Of a DNA stretch of 54,575 nucleotides, positions 9,352-21,474 are shown in pieces (position 1 is the first letter of the stretch; each line of letters opens with the position of its first letter). The DNA is from Phaeoceros laevis. Taxonomy: Eukaryota; Anthocerotophyta; Anthocerotopsida; Notothyladales. The stretch spans positions 1-54,575 of the forward strand of contig JBNGIQ010009437.1 in assembly GCA_049999765.1 (NCBI GenBank), given 5' to 3'. The notes below the pieces were generated by a model that made no database searches, was not told the origin of the DNA, and saw only the letters and a list, made by a program, of their open reading frames with translations. Both the position numbers and the translations under genes were made by a program.

Positions 9352-10032
9352 TCATTTAGTCGGGACGGGAGGAATAACAGGAGGCTGGGCAAGAGGGCTC
9401 GGAGCCGGAGGGGAGACCTGAAAAGGAGCCTTGAGCTGCTCGATGACGTCCCACGTAACCTTGAACCCCTTCTCCAACACGACGTCGTCGATTTTGGTGC
9501 TGAAGAGCGTCTTGGGGAGCGAGACGGTGCCCGGGTTGGAGCTGCTGAAGGCGGAGTAGGCCAGCGTGGACGTGTTGCCGGCGTTGTACTGGTAATGCAC
9601 CAGGCCCTTGGGGAAGACGAAGATGTCGCCCGGGAAGAGCTCGCTGGTGAAGAGCTTGTTGGTGGTGTCCACCAGGCCGACCTGGAGCGAGCCCGACAGC
9701 ACCAACAGCACCTCCGTCCCCCGCGGGTGGGTGTGCGGCGGGTTGGTGCCGCTGGGGTCGTAGGACAGCAGCGCGGTCGAGACACCGAGTCCCGTCAGCG
9801 ACGGCAGCTGCTCCTGCGCCACCTTGTTGGCGCCGAACCCGCCCACGGTGATGACGCCCTCGCGGAGGCCCTGGTACGTGAAGAAGCTGCCGGTGATGGA
9901 GTCGTAGCTCACATTCGGAGGCACCACGAAGTCGGTCACGATGTCGGGGTCCGCCAGCACCGCCAGCGTCGCCATCGCCAGCACGGCCGCTGCCGCCGCG
10001 AGCATCACAAACTGCGATCTGGAGGCCGCCAT
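9352..10032 (-). CDS. Germin-like protein 2 (cupin, secreted)
   Basis: A 226-residue intronless germin-like protein, a close paralogue of GLP1: the signal peptide and most of the cupin core are the same. Metal ligands are in HTHPRGTE and FPKGLVHYQYN; the Trp of GLP1 after the ligand His is Tyr here. It is also entirely free of cysteine, and its C-terminal tail is longer and proline-rich (SPPAPSPLAQPPVIPPVP). Signal peptide and family imply an extracellular, wall-associated, manganese-binding oligomer; the reaction is unknown. It is divergently transcribed from the aldehyde oxidase that starts 793 bp away. The start codon is the first Met of the signal peptide and matches GLP1. Confidence 0.93.
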   Translation of the reverse strand: MAASRSQFVMLAAAAAVLAMATLAVLADPDIVTDFVVPPNVSYDSITGSFFTYQGLREGVITVGGFGANKVAQEQLPSLTGLGVSTALLSYDPSGTNPPHTHPRGTEVLLVLSGSLQVGLVDTTNKLFTSELFPGDIFVFPKGLVHYQYNAGNTSTLAYSAFSSSNPGTVSLPKTLFSTKIDDVVLEKGFKVTWDVIEQLKAPFQVSPPAPSPLAQPPVIPPVPTK

Positions 10033-10472
10033 AGCCGGCGACGGAGGCAGCAGCTCGAGCCTAGCCTGTGGGGTCGATCGGTGCAGGAGGCGCAAGCTTC
10101 AAGGATGAAAGGAAGGAAGCAGGAGACGCTGGCGAGGTCGTTGCTGTGATGAGACGCTGCGGGCAGGAGCAGCTTTATGACTGCGCCCAGTTCTCCCGGC
10201 GGTGAGCTCCATGCCCGGCCGCCTGGGAAATGCCGGCCTGTGGCCACCGTTCATGCATACAGCTAATAACCTCAGGCGCCGGTCGCGGTTAGCGGATGAA
10301 CGGCGGTCGCGGTTACGCTACCGTAGCTGGCGGGTGCAGTGGTGTCCGTGTCATGGGAATGTGACAAGGGGACATCTGGCCAACTTCCTGAACAAGACTG
10401 CAGTCCCCACTTCCGTACGAAGTTGCAAGTGGTCTGCCTGATGAGATGGAAGGAAGGTGCCCGAGAAGGCGT

Positions 10473-10488
10473 GAGATATAAAAAAAGA
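10473..10488 (+). promoter_or_regulatory. Possible TATA box of the aldehyde oxidase gene
   Basis: GAGATATAAAAAAAG lies about 350 bp upstream of the oxidase start codon in otherwise mixed sequence. The distance implies a 5' UTR of roughly 300 bases. Inferred from sequence only. Confidence 0.35.
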
Positions 10489-10824
10489 GGCTTAGAGTAT
10501 CATTCGAGGAAGGTACTAAGGAAGGAAGACGTTGTTGCAAACACGTCACTCATTGGCGGGCGGCGGATCAGAGTTGTGGCCTCCAATAATGCATGTCAGT
10601 GATGTCACGACTGCTCACGATAAGACGTTGTCGTACAAGCGCACCCTTTTCTCCTTCTCAATTACGTTTTTTTTGGTGAAAAACTTCATACGTGAGGAAC
10701 CACAGGTTCACAGTCTTGCATCGAACACTGTCCAGCTATCTAGATCTCCTTCTCAAGGACTTCCCGCAGCTCCTTGCGAGCACTTCAGACGGTGCTCGGG
10801 ACGAAGGCTGAGGGGGTATCTAGA

Positions 10825-13800
10825 ATGGGTCGGCCGCTGGTGTTTGCTTTGAATGGGAAGCGGGTGGAGGTGTCGGATCCCGACCCCTCCATGACGCTCC
10901 TCACCTACATCCGCACCTTCACGCCGCACCGGGGCACCAAGCTCGTCTGCGGAGAAGGTAGGATTTTGTGAGGCATTTCAGAGGTAGCTCTGAAGGTTTG
11001 GATTTGAGTAGCTCAGGAAGCGCTTTGAATCTCAGGGTGGCATTTTGATCGGTTCTTGCTGTGGGTGCAGGCGGGTGCGGGGCGTGCGTGGTGGTGCTGG
11101 CCAAGTACGATGTCGGGAGCCAGCGGGTGGAGGAGAGCACCATCAACTCCTGCCTGGCGCCTCTCTGCTCGGTCCACCTCTGCGCCGTGACCACCACGGA
11201 GGGGCTGGGCAGCTCTCGGGATGGGCTGCACCCGGTGCACCAGCGCCTGGCTGGGTTTCACGCCTCCCAGTGCGGGTTTTGCACGCCTGGGATGGCCATG
11301 GCGGTGTACGGGAGACTGCGGCAGCAGCAAGGGGGGCAGCTCACGGCTCTGGAGGCGGAGAAGGCGGTGCAGGGCAACATCTGCCGGTGCACGGGCTACC
11401 GCCCCATTCTGGATGCGTGCAAGAGCTTTGCGGCGGACGTGGACTTGGAGGATTTGGGGACCAACTCCTTCTGGCGGGACAAGGAGGGGATTAGGCCTTC
11501 GCTGCTCCCGGCCTACGATCGCGGGAGGGACCCGGAGTTCCCCACGTTCCTGAGGAGGGAGGTGGAGGACCAGGAGTGGAAGGGGGCCAGGTTTGTGGAC
11601 GGAGGTGTGGAGGAGAGGAGGTGGGTGAAGGTGCGGAGCTTGGAGGACGTGTTGGCGGCGCTGGGGGATCACCATGGCAATTTGGAGGAGGTGAGGCTGG
11701 TGGTGGGCAACACCAGCCAGGGGGTTTACAAGGACGCCAGGCCGCGGGTGTTTATCGACATCGGCTCCGTGCCGGAGCTGCTGGAGGTGAAGAGCGGGGG
11801 CAGCGGGGTGGAGGTGGGCGCGGCTGTGAGCATCTCCAAGTTCATCAGCTTCTTGGAGGAGTCCCAGTCCCGGACCTCGACGCCGGTGTACGCGCAGCTG
11901 GCCACGCATCTCCGAAGGCTGGCCAGCGTGCATGTGCGGAACCGGGGCAGCGTGGGGGGGAACTTGGTGATGGCGCAGCAGAAGGGGTTCGACTCCGACC
12001 TGGCCACCATTCTGCTGGGAGCCGGCGCGTCTGTGAGGGTGGCCAGCTCCAGTGGTGTGGCTGTGCTGAGCATGGAGGAGTTGCTGGAGAACGGGGGGCG
12101 GGAAGGCGGTCCCACGGTGCTGGTGTCTATCATTGTTCCTTCTTGGGAGCGTGACGAGGGCGCCGCACATGGGGTGAAGACTGAGCCCGCAGGCGTACCC
12201 CGGGAGAGGGTGCTCTTCAAGACCTACAGAGCCTCTCCTCGGCCGCTGGGGAATGCTGTGGCCTACGTGCATGCCGCGTTTCTGGCCATCGTGCAGCAGG
12301 TGGATGGAAGGCAGTTGGTGAGGCAGGTGCGGCTGGCGTTCGGAGCTTTCGGGAGCAGGCACGCGGTGTTGGCTCGCCGGGTGGAGGATTTTCTGACCGG
12401 GAAGGAGGTGACTGCGGAGGTGCTGCTCCAGGCAGTCGTGCTGCTGAAATCCTCGGTTGTGCCCGCTGAAGGCACGCACAAGGCAGCCTACCGCTCCAGC
12501 GTGCTTGTGGGCTTTCTCTTCGATTTCTTTAGACCGTTTTTGGAAGAGAGAGACGTGCCTGCCACACTTGCGCTGAAGGTTGACGAGCTTTCCCTCGGGA
12601 ATGGTAGCGCTGGTGTGGGGAATGGCCACCTTAAGGGATCTAAGGCGCGGACGCTTACACGGGGAACGCAGAAGTTCCCGGCCTTTCGAGAGTTCTATCC
12701 TGTTGGGGATCCCAGTCCCAAAGTCGTGGCAGAGCTGCAAGCATCAGGTATATATCACTTGCTCTAGTGGGAAAGACACCTCTTGTCAAATTGCGGTTGC
12801 CAGCGGTGTCCCCTATGCAACATGATGTCTTGAGGTGACAATTGCGATCATAAGTGGTGTGCAAATTTTGCAGGAGAAGCTGTGTATGTAGATGATATTC
12901 CTTCCCCAGAGGGATGCCTGCATGCCGCTTTCGTGAGCAGCCAGCATGCTCTGGCAGAACTGATGGGGATAGACGCCTCCCTTGCCTTGGCCTCTCCTGG
13001 GGCCGTTTCTCTTGTGACTGTTGATGACATTCCAAAGGGTGGAAAGAACATAGCACTGGAGATCTTCGGAGTCACGGAAACGCTCTTCGCGGCGGACAAA
13101 GTTGAATGCTATGGCCAAACCGTAGCTTTGATGGTGCGGGAGTCTTCTAATGAGTTCTTCCCCCATCGAGTTCTTTAGGAACTCACGAGTATATTGTTCC
13201 TAACGAGAGACGCTGCTGCTGCTTGTGACTTGTGCAGGTGGGTGATAGTCCACTGCATGCCAGAGATGCTGCTGCCAAAGTTGAGGTGAAGTACGATACT
13301 GAGAAGCTGGGAGCACCCATTTTGAGTATAGAGGATGCACTGGCCAAAGAGTCATATTTCAGTATTCCTCCTTGGGTGGCCTCTGGACTTAATGCCGTGG
13401 GAGACGTTGAAAAGGGGATGACAGAAGCTGAGGAGAAGATCGAATCTGGAGAGGTTGGTTTCCCAAACTTTTCGTGATGCCCTGTTCAAGGTGAAGATCT
13501 GTGCTCCTCGAGACTGACGCATCAGCGACGGTGCAGGTTTCTATTGGCGCACAGTATCACTTCTATATGGAAGCACAAAGTGCACTGGCCATACCGGATG
13601 AGGATGGCCAGATTGTGGTGTACAGTGCATGTCAGGGTACGGAGTTCGTGCAGTTAGTAGTCGCACAGTGCTTAGGAATCCCCATGAACAATGTTCGTAT
13701 CATCACCAGACGGCTTGGAGGGGCGTTTGGGGGGAAAATGACAAAGGCATGCATAGTAAGCTCTTCACGAGTGGTCCTGTTTCAGATGCTACTCTTTGTC

Positions 13801-15886
13801 TGCTGTCTTAAAATTGTGGAACTGGCTTCTTCAAGTTCTAATAGGAAATGTACTCTTTCACTGGCCATGGCTTATAGGTTGCTGCAGCTTGTGCACTTGC
13901 TGCATGGAAGCTCAAAAGGCCGGTTCGGGTGTACCTGGATCGGAAGACAGACATGCTCATTGCTGGGGGCCGGCATCCCGTCAGAGCAAGGTACTCTGCA
14001 GGCTTCACAAAGGATGGGAAGATCACGGCTTTGCAAGGTGAGGTGATCGTGGATGCCGGTTGGTCGACAGATGCCAGTACCTTGGTGGTCAGAAACATCC
14101 ATACATCACTGAAGAAGTACAATTGGGGATCTTTGAGTGTGGACTACAAGGTGGTGAAGACAAACCTGCCTAGCAAGACCGTAATGAGAGCTCCCGGCGA
14201 TGCCAAAGGCACTTTCATAGCGGAAGCTGTGATTGAGCATGTGGCTGCCACTCTGGGGCTCACGGCCCAGCAAGTGCGAGACAAAAACATGCACACTGTG
14301 GAGACTGCTGGCGTGTTTTGGGGTCCTGCGGTTGCGGGTGGCGCAGAGGGATATACCATGCCACTTTTGTGGGAGCAACTGAAAGCCAAGTCCAACTTTC
14401 ATGCTCGAGAAGAAGAGGTTAAGGCTTTCAACAGCACAAACAGGTGGCGGAAACGAGGCATTGCCATGGTGCCAGCAGTTTATGAGCTGGCTCTTTTTCC
14501 TGGGGTGGGCAGAGTGACGGCCTTTGCTGATGGTTCGGTGGTGGTGGAGGCCGGAGGTATAGAGATGGGGCAGGGCCTCTGGACCAAGGTCAGGCAGGCA
14601 GCAGTTTATGGTCTGAACCAGCTGTGGGACGAGCCTGGACTTGGCTCTGTAGACGTGTCGAGAATCCGAGTTGTGCAGGCAGACTCTATCAGTCTTGGGA
14701 ATGGAGGGTTCACTGGAGGGAGCACCACCTCTGAAAGCCACTGTGCAGCCATCTTCGAAGCTTGCAAGGTGCTTGTGGAGCGACTGAAGCCTATCAAGCA
14801 GACACTGGAGACGGCCAATCCCACTGGGATCACCTGGGAAGATGTGCTTAGCACTGTACGTGTTTCATGTCAGCCGAGAACTTGGATGCTTGTGAAAGCT
14901 AGGCTGCCTGCTTATGCTTTCTCGGGATGTTTTTTGTACATACTGTGGCAGTGGCACTGTCTCATCAGTTTCCGGCAAGCTAATCCTTCAAGTGATCGAT
15001 GCAGGCAAAACTGACGGGAGTTGATCTGTCGGTTCAAAATCGGTGGACAGCTGAACGCGAGGCATCAGAATATGTCACTTGTGGGGCTGCAGTCAATGAG
15101 GTAGGCATTTTCGTTTTAAGATACAGTGGCAAGGTCGGGTCGCACATTGGTGGTGATGACTGTGTGAAGACTCTGCTGAGCACTGAGCACTGTTTCCTTA
15201 GGTGGAAATTGATGTGCTGACCGGGGAGGCTGTCATTCTGCAAACCGACCTCATCTACGACTGTGGAAAGAGCCTGAATCCTGCTGTAGACATCGGTCAG
15301 GTTGGATGACATACCTCTCAGAACCGGTTTCCTCTTCAAGTCACAACCTTTTGCATTGGCAAGGATTTGACAGGTAAACCACTTGCTTGCAGGTTGAAGG
15401 CAGTTTTGTGCAGGGTGTGGGGTTGTATTTGACGGAGGAAATCCAGACGGATGAAAAGGGCCGACAGATCTCCGAAGGCACTTGGTTATACAAGCCTCCC
15501 ACAATTGACAACATCCCTCGAGTCTTCAATGTCGAGCTGCTCAACAGCGCTCCCCACAGAACACGAATTCTCTCAAGCAAAGGTCCTACATTCCAAACCC
15601 AACAACCCTGATCGGTTGATGATAAGAGTTGGTGCCCATTTGAGGAGCCTGCTAACAGAGGAGTTGATGGCTTGCAGCTTCCGGAGAACCACCACTGCTA
15701 CTGGCAGCAGGTGTGCACTGTGCCGTCAGAGAAGCCATCACGGCTGCCAAGCGAGACACGGAGGGGGAAAGGACTGGCTTTTTCAGGTTGGATTCTCCTG
15801 CTACCCTCGACAAAATCAAGACGCATTGTGGCCTGGAGAACGTGGAGCATTATTTGTCACACTTGGCAAAGCAAGTAGTCCAATGA
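10825..15886 (+). CDS. Aldehyde oxidase (molybdenum cofactor enzyme, AAO type)
   Basis: Ten exons give 1358 residues: 10825-10957, 11071-12747, 12874-13133, 13238-13453, 13537-13755, 13878-14855, 15005-15100, 15202-15300, 15393-15582, 15678-15886; phases agree throughout. Order: 2Fe-2S domain (CGEGGCGAC, then QCGFCTPGM and [11 protein letters not shown]), flavin domain ([14 protein letters not shown]), and molybdopterin domain ([52 protein letters not shown]). [10 protein letters not shown] near the end contains the catalytic Glu. It oxidises aldehydes to acids with oxygen; in seed plants some members make abscisic acid or auxin precursors. RAPG, QGLWTK and GSTTSES place it with plant aldehyde oxidase rather than xanthine dehydrogenase. 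Cytosolic: no targeting sequence. Divergent from GLP2; a Nudix gene follows 145 bp downstream. Confidence 0.95.
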
Positions 15887-16031
15887 CATGTGACCGCTGT
15901 TCCCGTGAAGCGGTTTTGTATATACTGCAGATACGACTTCGGAAGTTTGTAGAGTGTTCACCTTCTCATAGTGTTTCAGTCCCACAAAACCGATGCACAT
16001 GATCTGATGATCGATTAGAACATCACCACAG

Positions 16032-18080
16032 ATGGGTGTTCAGCATCTCACTGCTGCGCGTGCACACTGGATACACAGCAGCCAGTACGCTTGCACCAGA
16101 GTGTTAAAGCATGGCATCAGCTTGAGAAGGAAAGCCGGGTTCCCAATCCACAAATCTGAGTCTGCGTCCTTTTGTATGTCTTCTCCTGTCTCATCGAGAG
16201 GCAGATCACCTCTGGCTACCGATTTCTTGACGGATGAGGGCCCATGTGAGAATTTGGATGGGTACATGGAGCATGTAAGAATATGCAACAGCGGAATCGT
16301 ATGTCCACCTGTCCTGCCGAATTGCTATCCCTAATGTCTCGAGATGTTTGGTTTCGTGCTGCAGCAGCATCAGCTCACGGTGGCCTTGCATTGCAGGATC
16401 GTGCAAAAGAATTTATCGAATTCGTGGTGGAGGATACGACTATCGGTTACATCCACCCTGGGTAGGGCATTGGGGCGACTCTTTCGTCCTCAAGGTGGCT
16501 CTCTTTTGCATTTTTGGCTTGGGTATGCATTTAATGCGGTTCAAGAAGAGCCATGACGCCGTGCAATCTGATAGATGTAGAATTGGGCGTGCAGGTTCGC
16601 AGAGCACTTACGTCGGTTCGACCATGTCTTCTCTGTTCCCACGTTCGTGGCGAACAAGGAAACCGTGGATACAATATCCAATTCCGCCATCACCCTCAAT
16701 CCTGTCTTCCGTAGTTCAGAAGAGCGGTCTCAAGCAGTGGCTGGTGTGTTGGAGGTCCTCAGAAAGGAAGGTCTTATTCCAGGCTGGCGAAATGAGGTAT
16801 GTTTGACGACGCAAGCTCTTTGAAGCTGCCTTGTGTGCTTTTTTACTCCTCTGGCTCTGACTGAGCCTCCTCAGCACTACCCCGAAACATATGTCGAAGC
16901 AACAACTTGTTTAATCTATTCTTGGCAGTTGCTATCAGTGGTTCCAAGTTTTGGAGCACCAGCTCTTCTGGCACTGGAGCGTGCTGCTGTTCCTTTTTTT
17001 GGTACCAAGGTGATTGCCTCCCCTTCCATGCTGTCACTGCTTCAGCTGTGCGGATTTTGTCAGTTTGGATGAAGGCAGCTCACTTGGGACAGTTGACAAG
17101 TGCTTTCTTTCTTGTTCATGTGTGCCTTTGGCAGGCTTATGGAGTGCACATGAATGGCTACGTCGTACAAAACGGAAACGAGTATCTCTGGGTGGCTAAA
17201 CGTAGCGCAACAAAGCAAACATTCCCCGGGATGTTGGATCATCTGGTCGCTGGTGGTCAGGTCAGCTTGACACCTCAAACACGAAAGCACTGTAGTTCCT
17301 GTTTCCGCTGCATCCTCTATTTGATCCGACAACGGTCTTGTTCTCTGGGCAGCCTCAAGGACTGAGCTGTAAGACAAACCTGGTGAAGGAGTGTGAGGAG
17401 GAGGCAGGGATTCCAAATTCACTAGCTGAGAAGTATGTCGTCGTGCTGTTGGTCCTTCAACTTTGGTGTCTGTCTCTTCTAAGAGAGAGAGAGAAGCGAG
17501 CAGCCTAGTTTGTTGTCTGTGATAACTCTTCCTCTGTTTTGGTCTGTCAGGGCCGTTGCTGCTGGAGCAGTAAGCTATGAAACAATCTACGGCCATACAT
17601 ACAAGAGAGACGTCTTGTTCTGCTATGACTTAGAGCTACCACAAGACTTTCAGCCATCGAACACAGGTGGGATTTTATGTTTTTTTTGGATAAAAAAGCA
17701 TAGGTGAGACTCGTTGCTGCAGCAGTACTGTGGAGTGGTTTTTGTGGCACCTGTGAAACTGCGAAGTCACGAGGGTAGGGTTGTGCATGGCAGACGGCGA
17801 AGTCGAGAGTTTCACGTTGCTGCCAGTGTCAGAAGTAGCAAAGATCGTCCGCACTAGCAAAATGTATAAACCAAACTGTGCTCTCGTCTTGGTCGACTTC
17901 CTCATTCGACATGGGTATGTATGCGTTTCTGGTATGCAAAGTGTGGTGCCTGGTGTGCCTTGTCATCAGGTTGTTAACGCCTCGCTCATTCTTTTCCTTT
18001 TGTGTAACAGCTATATCACTCCTGACGAACAAGGGTACCTGAAGCTCCTCAAAGGACTGCGGACTGGTGATTGTCTATGA
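16032..18080 (+). CDS. Nudix hydrolase with DUF4743 (NUDT20/24-like)
   Basis: Nine exons (16032-16298, 16397-16461, 16595-16796, 16929-17009, 17135-17260, 17353-17432, 17551-17666, 17794-17914, 18011-18080) give 375 residues, the usual length for the family. The DUF4743 part reads DTTIGYIHPGFAEHLRRFD and HVFSVPTFVANK. The Nudix fold follows with YGVHMNGYV, PGMLDHLVAGG and the Nudix box end VKECEEEAGIP. The C-terminus is GYLKLLKGLRTGDCL. Known relatives (Arabidopsis Nudix20, yeast YJR142W) hydrolyse oxidised thiamine diphosphate, a metabolite-repair role. The first 50 residues may be an organelle transit peptide; an internal Met before SSPVSS is an alternative start. It lies head-to-tail with the aldehyde oxidase. 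Confidence 0.92.
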
Positions 18081-18403
18081 CAGGATCTCTCTGGTCGAAC
18101 TTGCCAACTACTTGCGAATTGTAGATAGACAGAGCAAGGATTCAAAGGACCTTCAGGGAGGCGTATTGAGAGAAATACTGCTTCGTGTTTCTTGGCATGC
18201 ATGGGAAGTAGTGGTCAGTAGCTAGTACCCATTCCTCAACCTTAAGCACAGAGTCTCCATTGCCTGTGGGCGTACTCTAGCTTAGCTACAGGCTCTCCGG
18301 TGATCTCGCCATGAGCAACTTGAATACGAAGGAACGGAGCTTCAATTGGTGGGCCATAACAAAGTTTTGTATGAATAAAATCTAAATGTGCAGTTAACGC
18401 AAA
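18081..18403. other. Intergenic between Nudix gene and tRNA
   Basis: Presumably the 3' UTR of the Nudix gene plus the upstream flank of the tRNA. An AATAAAA phrase at about 18374-18380 could serve as polyadenylation signal. No gene seen. Confidence 0.4.
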
Positions 18404-18484
18404 GTGGTCGTGCCGGAGTGGTTATCGGGCATGACTAGAAATCATGTGGGTTCGCCCGCGCAGGTTCGAATCCTGCCGACCACG
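18404..18484 (+). tRNA. tRNA-Ser (AGA anticodon)
   Basis: The acceptor stem GTGGTCG pairs with CGACCAC and is followed by discriminator G. The anticodon arm contains ACTAGAAAT with anticodon AGA. A long variable arm (GTGGGTTCGCCCGCG) marks a class II tRNA, and the T arm is GCAGG-TTCGAAT-CCTGC. The length is 81 bases with no intron, and CCA is not encoded. It closely matches the plant nuclear tRNA-Ser(AGA) consensus. Confidence 0.95.
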
Positions 18485-18636
18485 TACACAAGCTTTCTCA
18501 CAAGGAAAATTTTCGAGTTTTTTATCTGGTCTCCAGCATCTGTCTACACAACTCCTCTCGATGCCACCCTTGGACGAGGATTTTTGTCATCGATTGATAT
18601 TCATGCTAGAACAGAGCAATCAACAGCTGATCTGAT

Positions 18637-21474
18637 CTATTTGAACGGCGGAAGGAGCTCTCCTTTGAGGAAGTGCTCGAAAAGAGTGAGAGCCCTCTCC
18701 GGTTGTGTGAGCGGCACCATGTGCCCAGCATTCCGCACTGTCGCAAAGGTCAGGCCCTGGTACCTCTCTGTCCACCCTCCGACCTGCAGGGAAGCATTGT
18801 TCAAAGGACCCAACTTTCAAGATGCAGTTCGAATTCATTATCTTTAATTTGAACAGAACCTGCTGGCCAGAATGAAAATTTCGCTTCTTCTTGAAACAAC
18901 AGATCTAGACACATCAATGTGGGCCCATGCCATGGATGTATGAAACATACCTGAGTTGACTGGTTCCAAGCATACCACGGAGTCTCTACGGTGAGATTGA
19001 GCTTTCTCAGCCAGTACCTCGTGGACAGAGTTGGAGCAACGCCATCAACATCGCCACTGCTTGCAAGCACAGTCATCAGTCTGACAGATACCTACCAGCG
19101 GAGCTAGTTCCTTGCTAGCTGGCCAGTTCCTCACTGCTCACTGCATACATGTATCTACTAAACATGTGTGGTTACCTGTAAACCCAGATCTTGAGGCCTT
19201 TGGTTAGCAGGTCGCGATAAACGGGCAAAACCGAAGTCGTTATGTCCTTCGAGCTGTAATTCGGGCTCACAATGTTGCTGGACAAGACTCAAAGCAACAG
19301 ATAGCTACAAATGTTAAAATCAGCTCCGGACATCTCTCAAATTTTGTTCCTTTCCTCCTGCACATTAATTGATTAGTTACAATGCAACTGTAACATGCAT
19401 AATCACATGTACACATTTACCTGCATCCGCCCCAAGGAAGGTTGGTGGAGTTGGTGGCGTGAAGTGCCTGGATGACCCCAGGCAAATTGAGGTAAGGGCC
19501 GATCGGGTGGCTGCAAGGATCAGGGTAGGGGTCTTCCAGAAACAGGATTCTCTGCCACACAATGATCACTGTGACAACGTTAACAGCCCTGGGACGATGG
19601 GATCTCACTTAATCGATAAATCATGTATGATGCATGCGGAACCTTCTTGAAAATTCTTCACCATCGTATAGATCTACAAACAGATTGCAATTGGCATGTA
19701 TACAAGCTGGATCCGGAGAGGAAGGCCTACAGGTAGTAGAGGCAGGTTTAGGGTTACCCTGAAGAAGGTGGATTTTTTGTGGGGAGACGTTGACGACGGC
19801 AGGGCTGTTTGGGCATGAGAGCCTGGACCCGTGCAGAAAGCACCGAAAATGTTGTACAGGTCGATGTTCTTCATCTCCACCTCAATGGCGTAGACGGCGG
19901 CGTCCATGCACGTCTTGTTGACGAGGGAGTAGTCGATGGGCAGGTCATGGGCAAAGTCGCAGTTTTCGATGAGAGTGGTGAAGGTCTTTTCGGAGATGAG
20001 GCCTTGGCTGTAGTAGAACTCGGTAGCCCCCCTGTTGTCGCTGTATGTGTCCGTCCACGCGTTTCCAACCTACAGTCCAAAATACACAACATTCCAACTG
20101 TCAATGATGCGGACGCCATGGCCACCCCTGGAGCCCTGAACTGTTTCTCCTAGCTAGACTCGCGTACCGGCCATGGATTCAACAACATGTGGGGATTGCA
20201 AATCGAGGCGGCCCGCAGGACTAGCTAGATACATAGTACGAACCATGAAACCTTTGAGGTTGATGTGAAAGCCTCCCTTCTCATTGTAGTGCACCACTTT
20301 CTGTGCCAGCTGTGGAACATAGTGCCCTGCACATGTATGTTACTGTCAGAGTCTTGCAAAGGAACTCGTGAATCCTTGCTTTCCACCCACCCAGCCATCC
20401 ACACATTGAAACGGCTCTGTCGAGGCAAGCTAGGTGGAGATCTATAGATGCATATGGACTGACCCGCGTAGCTCTCGCCGAGGAGGTAGATGTCGTTCTT
20501 GGCGAATTCCGGGAACTTGAGGGACCAGTTCACCAAAAATGTATGAGCGTCCTCGGCTGTGTTCGAATGACAACAATGTCAGTCGTCAATTACAAGGTGG
20601 CACATTCCTTTGAGCTTCCATGGGTGGACGACTTCAACAAATTTGATCAACTTCGCCCAGCACAAGGCTAAGCTTGCAGACCTGTCTGATTGTCGGTGAA
20701 CTTCTTGTAATCCGTCTCGGCCGTGGAGTAGGAGTATCCGACACCAACAGGAGATTCCACGAACACGATGTTGGCGTCTGCCACACAACGACCCACCCGG
20801 AAGATCAGTTTCCGAATGCAAAGTCTTGAATCAACCAAGCCATCCATCCGTAATGTGGAAATGAAATCATCAAACTTGCCAGAATTGAGAGTTTATGTGC
20901 TCTCGAGCTCGATACAGATGGCCGAATGCTACAGGGATCTCAAATTGCACCAACCCACCTTTGTTCCAGGCGTGGTCGTTGAGAACGAGGCCAGTCCCGT
21001 TGGAGTTGACGAAGAATGGGCCCAGCTCACGCAAGCCGCCGGTCCCCAGCGAGGAGCATCCCGGCCCTGCCCAAATCGACCATTTCGATCGTCCCCAAGC
21101 CCAGGTCAGGAAATGATCGATCGATCAACGAATTGCTGGCGATTATCGATTGATCACCTGGGATCCATCCATCGCCTCTATCCTAGTTCCAGCTAGCGAG
21201 CCACTTTGATAATTACCTCCATTGAACCAGAATGCGACGGGCAGGTTGGTGGGATCCCCGTTCTGCGCGGTGACGAACCAGTAGAAGATGTGTTTGCCGC
21301 TCCGGCCGAGACGAAGCCCGAGTACTGCTTGAACCCCACAGCGGGCTGCCCTGGAAGTGCAGTCACCAGGTGCGACGGGTCGTCGGCTCCCGCTAGCGAG
21401 GCGGTGGCCACCAGTGCCAACACAATGACAGCCCAGCAGCAGCCGATGTTGGCCATCGACGACTTTGGAGCCAT
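18637..21474 (-). CDS. Serine carboxypeptidase-like gene A (frameshift in exon 1)
   Basis: Ten exons of a secreted SCPL protein. A signal peptide ([19 protein letters not shown]) is followed by [14 protein letters not shown], an oxyanion-region phrase [10 protein letters not shown], nucleophile Ser in GESYAG followed by [11 protein letters not shown], catalytic Asp in [10 protein letters not shown] and His in [12 protein letters not shown]. The C-terminus is [19 protein letters not shown] resembles clade II (peptidase-type) SCPLs rather than clade I acyltransferases (GDSYSG). Exon 1 lacks one base near 21300: SAGAANT should continue as GKHIFYWFV, which is in the next frame. This is either a true inactivating mutation or a sequence error. 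All other exons and splice sites look intact. It shares exon layout with genes B and C. Confidence 0.85.

Noticed and set aside
9348-10149. Long plus- and minus-strand frames overlapping GLP2 in other phases
   Set aside because: Arg/Gly-rich shadow translations of the GC-rich germin gene.
11013-12740. 575-codon minus-strand frame opposite the aldehyde oxidase
   Set aside because: It mirrors exon 2 of the oxidase. It is His/Pro/Arg-rich with no recognisable motif, so it is a shadow.
10825-15886. Xanthine dehydrogenase as the identity of the Moco enzyme
   Set aside because: The molybdenum-domain phrases ([23 protein letters not shown]) fit plant aldehyde oxidase better than xanthine dehydrogenase.
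19740-19760. Telomere-like TTTAGGG phrase
   Set aside because: A single copy within an SCPL intron, not an array.
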